64,000 nt of DNA from Stachybotrys elegans (taxonomy: Eukaryota; Ascomycota; Sordariomycetes; Hypocreales; Stachybotryaceae). Shown in pieces: positions 11,105 through 22,426 of the stretch; position 1 is the first letter of the stretch; the number at the start of each line of letters is the position of its first letter. The notes beneath the pieces were generated by a model. That model had not been told where the DNA came from. It searched no databases and saw nothing but the letters and a program-made list of their open reading frames with translations. The stretch lies in contig JAGPNK010000026.1 in assembly GCA_020746835.1 (NCBI GenBank), positions 186,001 through 250,000 of the forward strand, read 5' to 3'. Position numbers and translations under genes: made by a program.

Positions 11105-12050
11105 ATGGCTCCTCTTGTATGGCTAATCACAGGCTGCTCCTCTGGCCTGGGGCAAGAATTCGTAAAGCAGATTCTCGCTCGCGGGGATAAGGTCATTGCG
11201 ACAGCTCGACGGCTCGAAAGCATCGAGTCGCTCCAGAACGACGGTGCCTCGACTCTCAGACTCGACGTGACGGACGAGCCAGAAGTCATCAACAAGGCCA
11301 TCTCAGAGGCCATCGGCATATACGGAGGCATCGATGTGCTCGTCAACAACGCTGGCTTCATTGTTCAAGGCGCTGTCGAGGAGCTGAGGTACCCATCAAC
11401 AAACCCCCCCTTCGTACAGGCGAATCCTAACATGCTCCAAAGTCAGGACCAGCTCTGGGCCGAGTTCAACACCAACTTCTTTGGAACAGTCAAGGTTACG
11501 CAGGCTGTGCTTCCCCACTTCCGACAGCGGCGGGCGGGAGCACTCGTCTTTGTCGGCTCATTGTCTGGCTGGATTGGCCACCCGTACGTCGCAGCGTACG
11601 CTGCATCCAAGTTTGCCGTTGAGGGTAGGTTTACCATGGATTGTTGTCATTCATGGCTAACGGAAACCAGGAATGGCCGAGAGCATAAAAGCCGAAACCG
11701 AGGGGTTCGGCATCCGGACTCTGCTCGTGGAGCCAGGTCGATTCCGAACCAACCTGTTGACGCTGGGCAACCTCACGGTCACGGAGCCAAAGATCTCAGA
11801 CTACAAGGAAGCTGCGTCGTCGATGATTCAAGGACTAGCAAAGGAAGATCGTGCTCAGCCGGGTAACCCGGTAAAGCTCATCAGCGTGGTGCTCGACTTT
11901 GTGCGGAACGAAGGTGTGGCCGAGGGAAGGCCTCCGGTGTTCCGGCTGCCACTGGGCACGGACTGCTATGAGGAGGTGAAGAAGAAATGCGAGGAGACGC
12001 TGGAGAACCTGGAAGCGCTGAAGGACATTACGACAAGCTGTGACTTTTGA
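11105..12050 (+). CDS. Short-chain dehydrogenase/reductase (SDR), 281 aa
   Basis: Exons 11105-11388, 11443-11624 and 11671-12050. The first intron (54 bp, branch point CTAAC, acceptor CAAAG) and second (46 bp) join in frame. The first is a multiple of three without a stop, so it could be misread as coding. Classical SDR motifs: cofactor loop TGCSSGLG (residues 9-16), NNAG (81-84), and a catalytic set matching Ser134, Tyr147 and Lys151 (YAASK). An Arg pair after the second strand (TARR, 33-36) favours NADP(H). The enzyme is cytosolic and would interconvert a carbonyl and an alcohol; the substrate is not readable. Divergent placement with the P450 suggests, but does not prove, a shared pathway. 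Confidence 0.92.
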
Positions 12051-12568
12051 GATGACTGACCTCGAGCCGAAGGCGAGGACAGCCTCCCTGGCAAGGGCCG
12101 CCGGAGGCATCCCACCAGATGGTGGTGGATGGGATGAAGTTTGGTAGAGTGATGTAATAGCCAGCTTTTGAAGTAATGTGAACCACCTGTTCAAGTTTGG
12201 AGTTGGCAAATGGCTTTCTCTTCATCACAAGGTAGCAGACTTTTGTTTAAATCCCCGCATCCCCGCATCCCCGGTAGATATAAAGCCCAATAGGCGCATC
12301 GGGTTGCACATCGCATGACCGTCTACGGCACTGTCACGGGGTGGGTTTGGGCTTTGGGGGAACGGGATGTAACCTGCCTGTGGAGGAAACGATGGGCGCA
12401 ACGTCAGATGCGGAGGATGAAGGACAGGGTTCCCCACAAAGATGATGAAAAGATGGCACTCTGCACAAAGAGCTGGAGGGTATAAGAACTACAATGCGGA
12501 CGAGCTTGGATGGTAGAAGTGGGCTATGTTGCATGTTCTGATGAACTGCATTTGACTTACCTGGCACA
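12051..12568. other. Intergenic between SDR and GH43 gene
   Basis: About 520 bp holding the SDR 3' flank and GH43 promoter. It contains a short duplicated CCCCGCATCC motif near 12255. No gene is seen. Confidence 0.4.
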
Positions 12569-13590
12569 ATGTATGCGCTCCCCCTTGTGACAGTGACCCT
12601 CGCATCGTTTGGGGTATCAGGTGTGAGGAGCGGCGTGGCAGGCCGTCAGACTGATGAGCCATGGACCAACCCCATCGTCGAAGGATGGTACGCCGACCCG
12701 GACGGGCTCAAGTTTGGAGACACGTACTGGGTGTATGCAACGGTGTCGATTGCCTTTGACAACCAGACGTGGTTTGATGCGTGGTCGAGTCCTGACCTGG
12801 TGACATGGACCAAGCAGGAGCCGCCAGTATTTTCTGCGAGCTCAGGTTCCGGTATGTGTTGGTGTTTGAGTTGGGGCATGGATGGACTACGCTGACAGGA
12901 GGAGCTTGGGCCGTCGACTGGCTCTGGGCGCCGTGCACTATTGAGCGCGACGGCAAGTACTACTTCTTCTACACGGCCAACAATCCCATTGACAATGAGG
13001 GCAACGCGGGCATTGGCGTGGCGGTGGCGGACACGCCTGGGGGGCCATTCAACGACCTGATTGACCATCCCATCGTCGACAAGCACATCAACGAGGCCAA
13101 CGCCATGGACCCGCAGGTGTTTGTTGATGACGACGGGACGTACTACCTGATCTGGGGCGGCAGCTTTGTCAACATTGCGCGGCTGAGCGACGACATGGCG
13201 AGCATCGTGCCGTGGGAGGATGGGTCGGAGGCCAAGGAGATCACGCCAGACCAAGGGTTCGGGGAAGGATCGTTTATGCTGAAGCGCGAGGGCATCTACT
13301 ACTTCATGTGGTCCGAGGGAGGGTACGGGACGCCCGACTACCGGGTGGCGTACGCCATGTCGGAGTCGGTGCTGGGGCCGTTTGAGCGCATCGGGTTGAT
13401 GCTGTCCAAGGACGAGGTAGTGGCGGACGGGCCGGGCCACCACTCCATCTTCGAGGACGACGATGGCGAGTACTACATTGTGTATCATCGGCGGATAATC
13501 GGAGACGATGTGGGCGACAACCGGGTGGTGGCGATTGACCGCGTCTTCTTCAACGACGACGGCACGATCCAGCCCGTGGTGATGACCTAG
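12569..13590 (+). CDS. Secreted GH43-family glycoside hydrolase, 324 aa
   Basis: Exons 12569-12851 and 12899-13590, joined by a 47-bp intron (GTATGT...CTGACAG), give 324 residues. The first 25 or so form a signal peptide. The five-bladed beta-propeller family GH43 is indicated by three acidic residues in the expected order: Asp43 in WYADPDG (general base), Asp165 in MDPQVF (pKa modulator) and Glu217 in FGEGSF (general acid). YYLIWGG and GPGHHSIF are typical strands. GH43 enzymes are arabinofuranosidases, arabinanases or xylosidases acting on plant hemicellulose or pectin side chains; which one cannot be decided here. The pectate lyase at 19-21 kb would make a compatible partner. Confidence 0.9.
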
Positions 13591-14682
13591 ACAAAAGCTG
13601 ATTAATGACCCAGCAGGAGAGGACTGCACGATGGGGGCGGGCAGCGCCGCAGCGGCGGTGCAGCAAGGGTTGCTGGAATCAAGTGATGCGATTGCAGTCC
13701 AGATCGGGACAAGACGAGGGCTGAAAATATCTCCCCGGACCCTGTATGTAGCGAATTGAAGCGATGGAAACAGAGGGCAGCAAAAGCTGAAAGAAGGGAC
13801 CGTTGGAGAGGCTGAGACAAGCATATGGCCACTAACGGGCACATGGCGAAGGGAAATGCGCCGATGGAAAGCTAACGGCGGCCGGCTGTCGGTGTGCACC
13901 CCATCATCATCGTCTTAAATTCTATGTACGAAGATGAAAGCCAAAAACCAGAAGCCAAAGGCAGAGGGAGAGAGAGAGAGAGCGGGAGGTGCTGGTTGAT
14001 GCCTGTATAACCAGTCCGCCAAGGTGCCAAAAATAGCCTCAGCTGCACCTGCAGGAAAAACAAAAAACCACCTCGCCGCCCAAACAAAACAAGCCAGGAC
14101 AACGTTGGTACCTGGGACAGGCGGGGGTTGGTCAGCGGAGGGTAATTGCATCCCCACAGCAGGGCGGCCAGCGGCAGGGATCAGGCGTGGGGCTCCGGGG
14201 CATAAGGGCCCTTTCTGCCTCTGGCCTCTGTAACCACTGCCAGTTACAGGTCCCAGAGCGCGTGGGGTCCGTCTGCCTTGGTCGGCCTGCGGCGGGGATG
14301 GACCTTGGAAGACATCCATGACGGTTCAAAAAAAACGTAATCCCCAATTTGTTGGTGTTGTTTGTTTACCTTTTCACTTCAAGCTGGTAGAGGCACTGCT
14401 CATCATATATCACAACTTCCCACCCTGCTGACGAACAATCTCTTCCCTTTGACCTACTTCCACACAGCCTGGCGAGAATCGTGTAAACCGGACAAGATCA
14501 TCCCTCTACTCTCTCGCTTGGATTCCTTGTCTAGGTCAGCATCCTACCGACGATACTGCCCGATCGGGACAGACCTACGTCTTTTGTGCCGCTCCTCTTA
14601 TATATCCAAGATCCTCCCTCTCCCCTTCCTCATCTTGGATCCTTCTCCTCCCACCTACCACCACCTCCTCTCCCTCGCCATC
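13591..14682. other. Intergenic, promoter/leader of Ser-rich protein gene
   Basis: About 1.1 kb. It includes a GA microsatellite near 13964-13982 and a long CT-rich stretch just before the next start codon. No gene is supported; long minus-strand frames here are shadows or chance. Confidence 0.4.
13964..13982. repeat. GA microsatellite
   Basis: A short imperfect run of GA dinucleotides (GAGGGAGAGAGAGAGAGAG). It has no assigned role beyond lying in the likely promoter of the next gene. Confidence 0.6.
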
Positions 14683-15111
14683 ATGTATCAGAGCAACCCC
14701 CGCGACTCGAGCGCCTCTTCGGAGCGCCACGATTCCCACGACGAGCCGTCGCCCGTCTACCCCGTCTTCCACCTCAGCCCGCCTGCCTCGGAGCCCGCCA
14801 CGCCCAAGTCGTCCTCCTCCTCCTCCTCATCGCGCCGCGTCAGCCAGCTCGTCACGGCGTGGCCCTCGCGCATCGCATCGCGCCTCTTCTCCGACTCTCG
14901 CAGCAGCAGCAGCAGCAGTCGCAGGCACATCCACATCTCGGAGCCCGTCCTGCTCAACAGCTCGAGCATCCTGGCCCCGCATCCCGCCATCATGATGCCG
15001 CCCACGCCCCCAAGCAGGCACAGCATCCGCGACGACGCCGGCTTCCACCATTATCAGCGCACCAGCGCCACGGGCCCCGTCGCCGAGTCGGAGCAGGCCA
15101 ACTTTTTCTAA
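14683..15111 (+). CDS. Ser-rich hypothetical protein, 142 aa
   Basis: A frame open from 14362 contains an ATG at 14683, preceded by a long CT-rich leader and in good context (GCCATCATG). This ATG is the best start, giving 142 residues. The protein is low in complexity: two runs of six to eight serines, many Pro, His and Arg, and a short amphipathic stretch in the middle (VTAWPSRIASRLFS). There is no signal peptide, membrane helix or known domain. GC-rich third positions match the other genes, which supports coding. It is probably an intrinsically disordered cytosolic or nuclear protein of unknown role. Confidence 0.6.
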   Translation: MYQSNPRDSSASSERHDSHDEPSPVYPVFHLSPPASEPATPKSSSSSSSSRRVSQLVTAWPSRIASRLFSDSRSSSSSSRRHIHISEPVLLNSSSILAPHPAIMMPPTPPSRHSIRDDAGFHHYQRTSATGPVAESEQANFF

Positions 15112-16851
15112 AACCAAATCCTCCTCTGCGAGAAACGACTTGATCATGAACACGGACGCTTCGGTGGAGATGATGTACGATATGTACGGACGGACCTTAG
15201 AGTGCTGCAGCTCGCAAGGGCTCATTCTTTCCATTTTCATTTCCTGGCTCAGCTATTCGTTTCCTATGTCAACACTGGGCAATACCAAATATGTTTTTAC
15301 TGGGTTGGAGTACGATATCCAGGCGAGATTGCAGGGCATTGGATGCGAAAACGTTTGTTTATTTACACTACCTACTTACCTGAGCTATGCCTCAGCCGTA
15401 CTACCGCCCGGACCAGGTAACTTATTTCATATTACACTCTTCAAAAAAAGAAAAAATTAAATAACTCAACCTCATCTTGATGCAAGTGTTATGCTCGTGA
15501 CTGCTGGTGGCAAACACGGAACGGCTGGGCAGTACGGCGGCGAATTACTGTCAGCACTAGATTCCGGCAGCGCCGCAGGCCATGGCGCCGAGTCAGCATA
15601 CACGCGCAGTTCGTGACTGGAATGAACGGATATGGTCTCTTCGGCGACACCACCTTCGTGTTCTAGAAGAATGGACAACTTGGAAATCCATTTCATTTGT
15701 GCAGACATGACGAGGGAAAAGTTTGTATCGATGGCTTGGGATCACAGTTTGCGCCAGTGCTGGATGTAGGGTAGGTGTGGGCTGGCGCTAGCCTGTTTGG
15801 TGGGCTTGGGCGTCTGCTTCTCAAATGTGGCGTTCCACCTCTGTCAGGCCAAAGGAGCGATGGGATGCCAGAGCCACGGGAGCGGGACATGAGAGATTTC
15901 GGGCAGTCTTGGCTGGAGCGCAAAGCAAGGAAATGCTGCATGGATGCGAGACAATTGATTGGGATCACGGAAGGGAAACGCAAGAGTCGCGCAACAGAGA
16001 TGATGTAAAGCGCCACGACGGGGCGGCAAAGAGCGGGTCCACTGACGTCAACCGACTCACTGAGCACTGCTGAGAGCAGCTGACAGAGCAGGCAGGCCTA
16101 TGCGCAGCCGCTAGCATCGGACGTGACGGACCATCGAGTCCGCAACAGCCGCTGTAGCACTGCACACTGGCTGGAAGCACTGGCATGAGATGCGCCACCA
16201 TGGATTCTGTCATTTTTACGAGCAGGTACCTGATAGTAAACCTAAGTTGATTGTACGCAGCAATGTGACGTGACTACCATTTGATTGACTTGTGCGGCCA
16301 GATGGGTAGCGAAATGTGGTACTGGTCTATCTATGTAGGTAGGTCCGTACAGGTTATGTCATACCCCACTAATCGACCATCGCTCCAGCAGCTCCGTCGA
16401 TCCAGGCCTTGGCTTCCGACGGCCCAGATCCAAGCCATCTAGCACCCAGACCATGAGCTGCCGCCTGAGTTTCCAAGCCCTTCAGCCACCGTCCTTGTCC
16501 TGTCGCCTCCTGCCATCCGCGCCAGCCATTCCAGCCGCTCGTCTGGCCCTGCAGCCGGCTTGCCAGATCCGGATGACGAGCCCCCTGCTGCTTTGATTGG
16601 CCTTGGCTCTGGATCGTGATCTTGCTTCATCAAAATCCTGCATCGTTGCATCGGAGCACCTACAGCTTCAGCTACACGGCCTGCGTACTTACAAGTTCAC
16701 GTCTCGCCTTCCTTGATTCTCTGGCCTTGCTTCATTTCTCCCTCCACCTCAACTGAAACACCTTCCGCCCATTCCGATCCCCACCATCCTCCATCACCCG
16801 CCTCGCTCGCATCGCTCCCGCCTTCTTCCTCGCTGCAACTGGAGGCGCGCG
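15112..16851. other. Intergenic, about 1.7 kb
   Basis: The 3' flank of the Ser-rich gene followed by the promoter of the membrane-protein gene, which becomes CT-rich in its last 150 bp. Only short overlapping frames are seen, none convincing. Confidence 0.45.
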
Positions 16852-19121
16852 ATGGATTCGAATCGGAACCCGCCTCCTCCAAACCCTTCCGACGACGACG
16901 ATGCCGTCGACCCTCTGCAGTACGTGCCTCCGCGGCCGCGAAGCCCTGCCGCCTCGTCGCGCTTCTCCGTGAACCCTCCCACGCCAGGCGCCACCAGCGA
17001 CACCGCCGACAACTACTTCGTGTCCTCGGCCGCTGCCCAGAACCGCCTCCCTCAGCGATCTCTGTTCCGCCTGCCCACCGGCACCTCGACCACGTCGGCC
17101 ACGAGCCGTCCGGAGCGACCTGCCCGCCAGCGCCAGCGCCAGCCCAGCATCCGCATCCGCCGCTCCTCAGATGTCTCGCTCAACGCCTCCGTCCCGCCTC
17201 CCAACCAGACAGAGGCCTTCCCGGCCTTTGACGAGGACCTGACGGTCAACCACCCTCCCGCCCACGACACCTTCGACGAGGGCCGCGTGCGGAGCATCTC
17301 GGAGCCCCAGCGCGCCTTCAACCCCGTCGATGGCCCCGGCTTGGCGCGTCATTCTCGGAGACTTCCCCAGGACGCACTGCCCCGGCTGACGGAGGAAGGC
17401 TCTCGCCCTACCATGGAGGAGCTGGGGTTGCCCACCTCGCCAATCTCACCCGTCCGATCCCTCCCGACCGACATAGCCCCCGACGAGGCTGTCCCAAGCA
17501 GGAAATTGAGACACAACTTTGTCAGCAGGATGTTCTGGCCCGGCCGCAACCAGAACCCCGATGGTCGTCCACGCCGGCGCTCCGCCTCGGCCCAGATGAC
17601 AGCCCAAGATGAGTATGACGAGGAAATCGTCGATTGGCTCGACATTATTGGTAGCCCAACCCACTCACTACCCCCTTTAATTCTTCATGGCTGACGTTAC
17701 ATATAGACCCCGAGGTGCAAACGCTATCTACTCTGACCAATGTGCAAAACTCGCTCTTCGTCCCCGATCTTGGAAACTGGGTCAACCGTCGCCCTACCTA
17801 TGTTCTGTCCCAGCGCCAGGCTGAACAGGTACCGCCGCGTCATCGGCGATCCGTCGGCCAGCATGACCGACCTGATTCCATTGCCGGACTGCAGCCCGCC
17901 GAGACCATCCAGGAGGAGCCCCAAGGCCCGCCCACCTTGCAGAGATCGAGCACCATCACCTCGCGCCTCACCGACTCGCACTATGCCGCTCTGCCTCACG
18001 GCGTCAGTCTCGAGGGCTGGAGTGCTACCGAGAAGTGGGAGCTCGACGACCACGTCCGGCACATGCTCCACTCGCGTCGCTCTCGCTTCAAGCGTCGCAT
18101 GAAGGGCTTTGGCCAGTATGTCCGCCGTCCCCTCGGCTTCTTTGTCACTCTCTACGCCACCCTCATCACCCTCTTTGGTCTCGCCTGGGTCCTCTTCCTC
18201 ATCGGCTGGATCTACGTCGGTGACAGGCAGGATTACATTGTCCACATCATCGACAGCGTTCTCGTCGCCCTCTTCGCCATCATGGGTGATGGCCTTGCCC
18301 CATTCCGAGCCGTCGACACCTACCACTTGTTCTTTGTTGTCCGATACATGCGAATGATCAAGCATGCCAAGATGGGCAAGAAGAGAAGCCGGCTCCAGAA
18401 GCGCAAAGTCCCTTCACACGTCCGCGAGAGCATGTCCCTTACCTCCCAGCAAGGTCAGCAAGACGCCGACCTGACAGCTCCTCCCGCTGCCCAGACGCGG
18501 CCCGAAGTGGAGCGCCGAGACTTTGCGGAGCAGAACACCCAGGAACGCGACGACGACAAGATCATCGACGCCGAAGAAGCCAAGCCTACCGAGGACTGGG
18601 ACGCGGACTTGGGATACCTCACCGTCGCGCAGCAGAAGAAGCTTGAACACCATCAGAAGAAACTGGCCAAGTCGCACAGTTTCTACAAGCCCAAGGAGAC
18701 CTTTACCCACTACGCGTTCCCTCTGCAGTACCTCATTGCCATCGTCATTCTGCTCGACTGCCATTCGTGCTTGCAGATTTCGCTCGGCGCCACCACCTGG
18801 GGTATCGACTATAAGCACCGCCCATTTGCCATCACTACCGTCATCCTCTGTGTCAGCATCACCTGCAACGTCACAGCCGGAATTGTTATCAGTCTGGGAG
18901 ATCGCAAGACGCGAAAGAAGGACGTCTTGACTCTTCTCGACCGGCAGGAACTAACCAACGACGCCATCAAGCTGGTCGAGGAGAAGCGGAAGAAGGAGGG
19001 TGGCGACAGCAGCGAAAATGTCAGTGCAGCGTCCAAATCGCCATTCAAGGATGGAAGCCTCAGCAAGGAGTCAACCTTGTCCAAGTTGTCAAAGAACGGG
19101 AGCGCCCGGAAGGAGGACTGA
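16852..19121 (+). CDS. Fungal integral membrane protein, four helices, 737 aa
   Basis: Exons 16852-17650 and 17707-19121 with a 56-bp intron (GTAGCC...ATATAG) give 737 residues. The N-terminal 400 or so residues are disordered, rich in Pro, Ser and acidic residues. A conserved-looking block follows the intron (DPEVQTLSTLTNVQNSLFVP, LGNWVNRRPTY). Two transmembrane segments lie at about 410-435 and 443-463. A charged loop with a KKLEHHQKKL helix follows, then two more segments in roughly residues 600-680, then a Lys/Ser-rich tail. The pattern matches a family of uncharacterised fungal membrane proteins I recall as DUF2456-like; that label is uncertain. The molecular role is unknown. Intact and high in GC3, it looks like a core gene rather than an accessory one. 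Confidence 0.85.
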
Positions 19122-19313
19122 TTCAAAAAAGATTGTGGAAAGTAATTTGGAACAGGAGTAACGGTTGACAAGGGCCATATACCATTTACATGATTAATCA
19201 CGACGGTAATGATTTGTACACGCAGCCAGAGTCGGCTCCACGAGGACTCTGAATATATAGATGGCATATTATAATTGTAAAGCTTATTGAGCTCTGCTTC
19301 GTGTCTCGCCTGA

Positions 19314-20860
19314 TCAAACCACGAGTGAGTTGACATAGTTCTCCAGGTTTGCATACCCATTCGCCGCAATCGCCATGCCGTCGCTCGGGTTATTCGGGTC
19401 CAGGCCATTCGCCCTCTCCCACGCATCGGGAATCCCATCGCCGTCGGTATCGACCGGCGCTGAGCCACCGCGGATGTTTCCCGGCCCTCCCACGCTCGCC
19501 TCATCGGATATGAGGGCGCCCGCGCGTCCCCAGGAGCGGACCTGCGACACGAGGCTGGCGTCGAGGGCGTCGCGCGGCTTGGAGGCGCCCGCCGAGGCGA
19601 GGACCGTGTTGACGGTGTCCTGGGGGCTGAGGAGGCGCACAGGGCCCGGGTAGGCAAATGGCTGGCCCTGGAATGCGATGCTGGAGTAGCAGCTGGCGGC
19701 TTCGCAGAGGGGGGAGCCGTCGAGGGCGCCGTTCTTGTTCGAGTCGTACATGTTGTTCTTGACGTCTGCTACTTGTTAGGCGCAGGGCTGCACAAACACT
19801 CAGGCATCGACTTACAGCCTCGAAAGTTTGCGTTGCCACGGGTAAATGCTGCTATGGTGGTGCTTGGGCCGGCAATGTAGTAGTTGTTGATGATGTTGGC
19901 GTAGCTGGCGCCGTCACTGTCGCCGGCAATGTAGCCTCCGCCGACGCCCCAGTTGTACACAACCTGTCGAGGTCAGAGCCGACCAGCTACGTGATGGAAG
20001 TTCAACTTACATTGTTCTGAAAGTCATTGACGCCCTTGACCTTTGGGTTCCGCGTGTTGTTATCGACGTACAGGTTGCGGAACAGGCTGACGCCGCCGCT
20101 CGTCTCCATGAGCCCGCCGCAGGAGTGCGTCTCGAGGCCCTGGGCGATGATGCTGTCCTGGACCGTCATGTTCTGCGCGGTGCCGCTGATGGAAAAGTTC
20201 TCGTCGCGGCCCCACGAGACGCTGACGTGGTCGAATATCATGCGCGCGCCCTCGGCGATGGTGATGGCGTCCTTGCCCGAGGCGCCGCCCCGGCCCATGC
20301 GGATGCGGATGTAGCGCACGATGGCGTCGTTGGCGTTGGACCAGGACCAGCCGTCGCCGTAGACGGTGATTCCCTGAGAATGTGTCAGCGAAGCAGAAGA
20401 AAGAGAGGGGAGGGAGGAAGGGTTTACATCTCCAGGGGCTGTCTGGCCTGCGATGTAGACGTTTCGTGCTACGACGATGCGGGATTGGATGTTGATGACG
20501 CCGCCGACGGTAAAGACGACGATGCGATCTCGCTGGGACACGGCGTCGCGCAGGGATCCCGCGCCCGAGTCGCTGCGCCGGTGTGAGAGATGCTTCGGCG
20601 GAGTTGCTTCGCGAGAGCTCTGCTTACTTGAGGTTCGTGACTTTGTAGACGGTGCCTCGGCGGCCTCCCGAGGCGAAGCGGCCGAAGCCCTCGGCGCCAG
20701 GGAAGGCGGAGGGAGCTGCTGCTTGACGCTCGGCGATGCGCGAGGGCTGGTCTGGAATTGCAGTCTGGGAAGACGTTAGGGGGAGATGGGAGATGGGTGT
20801 TGGGTGGTTTACTCCAGTGACTAGAGCACCCAGCAGTGCGGTCAACAAGACGGTCTTCAT
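19314..20860 (-). CDS. Secreted pectate lyase (PL1-type), 431 aa
   Basis: Six exons: 20860-20813, 20764-20628, 20572-20428, 20373-20011, 19963-19816 and 19768-19314, with introns of 47-55 bp, join in frame to 431 residues. A 16-residue leader (MKTVLLTALLGALVTG) is followed by the domain start AFPGAEGFGRFASGGR and NDSGAGSLRDAV, typical of parallel beta-helix PL1 pectate lyases. VRYIRIRMGR and FDHVSVSWGRDENFS are in the calcium and catalytic region. The C-terminus has a DTDGDGIPDAWE calcium-type loop near residue 395, seen in related bacterial and fungal lyases. It should cleave polygalacturonan by beta-elimination outside the cell. The first intron (48 bp) is a multiple of three and open, so the first join is slightly less certain. 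Confidence 0.92.
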
Positions 20861-22426
20861 GGTGGAATAACGAGAGGCTTCTGTTGATGATGCATGCGAT
20901 CTGTGAGAAGTTGTCGCAAGGGGTATCGGGAAAGGGAAGAGACAAGCGTTTCACCCAGAGATGCTATTCCATTAAGAGTCTGCTTTGGCCCGGAGAAGCC
21001 TCCGCGGAGGTTGGATTCGGCGCTGTACCAGACTCTTTGCATCGTTCTGTTTTCGGGACATCTCCAATTTCCTCCAATGCCGGGCGCCGTGTTTCAGAGG
21101 GGAAGGTGAGGGAACCGTACCCTTGGGGTTGCGGTCCCGTTGGCATGTCCGATTGGTGGAACGAGAGGGATGAGGTTGTTGGAGATGGACTCCCCGTGAC
21201 CCTGAAGACAGGGTGCTAGGCCAAAGCGGAACGAGGCTGGGGTTGATGAGGGGGAGGGCCTGCGAACCAGATTATCACTCTACTCGTTTAGAAGTATAGC
21301 ATGGTATTGCCGGTACTTGTGCGACTCGGGCTGCATGTGGAGGATGTCCAGCTACCAGAAATATAAATAAAGCGAGCATAGATTTGAGACTTGCAGGGAG
21401 TCATTTGACATCCCAGTTTGCAATTGCATGATCTATTTCTTGATATGACATCGCCTTCCTACCAGGCTGTATTATAAGCTGATGGGAATTGCAGTAAATA
21501 CTACACCATGTCAGATTTTCATCCAACCAGAGAGACTCCATTCTGATTCTCGTTGCGTAGGTCTAGCAAGAAATAATGCGCTTAACAAAACGTGTACTCG
21601 GGAACAAACTGCCCCTATAAAGCTGAGACTGGAGGTAAGTCAAGCATTCTCGAGAACAGGATACCCCAAAGCAAAAGTTACAAGCGGACTACAAGATGAA
21701 GAGTAAGCAAGACTCAAATTTGGACCATTAGCCGAAACTGATCACACGTTCTCCAAGATGGATAACTAGGGGTGCGCTACAGACATGGATAAAAGGCAAC
21801 GGATGGTATGGGCAAACTGACAGGGAGAACCGCAGCTGAAACGTGGAAGGGCGAGAGAAAAGGGCTGTGTAATTGCTAGGTATGTATATATGACGACGAG
21901 GAGGAGGATGAGGCATAAGATAATGGTTGGCTGTGCAGCCCAACCCCCCCTTCTCTAATCTGAGCTGTGTTCACTCCGCCACGCGTGTGTAACCTACCGA
22001 TGAGGCGCAGGTGAATCATTGAATCACAATCTCCTAGCAAGTGACGCCTCACCCGGAACTTATTGTTCTATAAACTGACCGAAAGGCACCGACTTTTAGA
22101 GAGAATATGTGACCTTGACTTAGACCAAGACCGTGTCGTGTCACAACATTGACTCTTGAACAATGTATAAGGGTTTGTCACATATCCTATTCACATTGCA
22201 ACGGACCGCCCAATTTCATTTATTTTTTTACTTATTTCTTCTGTTCAATTTCCTTTGATCTCTATACACCATATCGCTTTGTTGTCTGACTCTGTTCTTG
22301 GTCCTGTGGGCAGCAGGGCAACCATCACTGTGCGCAAACACTATTGTTCTTTTTTCCTCACTGCATGCCGGTCTATCATATACCACATAGACGCCAGAAA
22401 TACTCGCTTTAACCAAGAGACAAAAA
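20861..22426. other. Divergent intergenic region, about 1.6 kb
   Basis: Holds the promoters of the pectate lyase (minus) and the DUF6536 gene (plus). No RNA gene or mobile element is recognised. A pyrimidine-rich stretch near 22220-22260 precedes the plus-strand gene. Confidence 0.45.

Noticed and set aside
12646..13899. 417-aa minus-strand open frame over the GH43 gene
   Set aside because: Antisense shadow of a strongly codon-biased gene; the plus strand has all GH43 catalytic residues.
17724..18818. Long minus-strand frames over the membrane-protein gene
   Set aside because: Antisense shadows; rich in Val/Gly/Asp and without domains.
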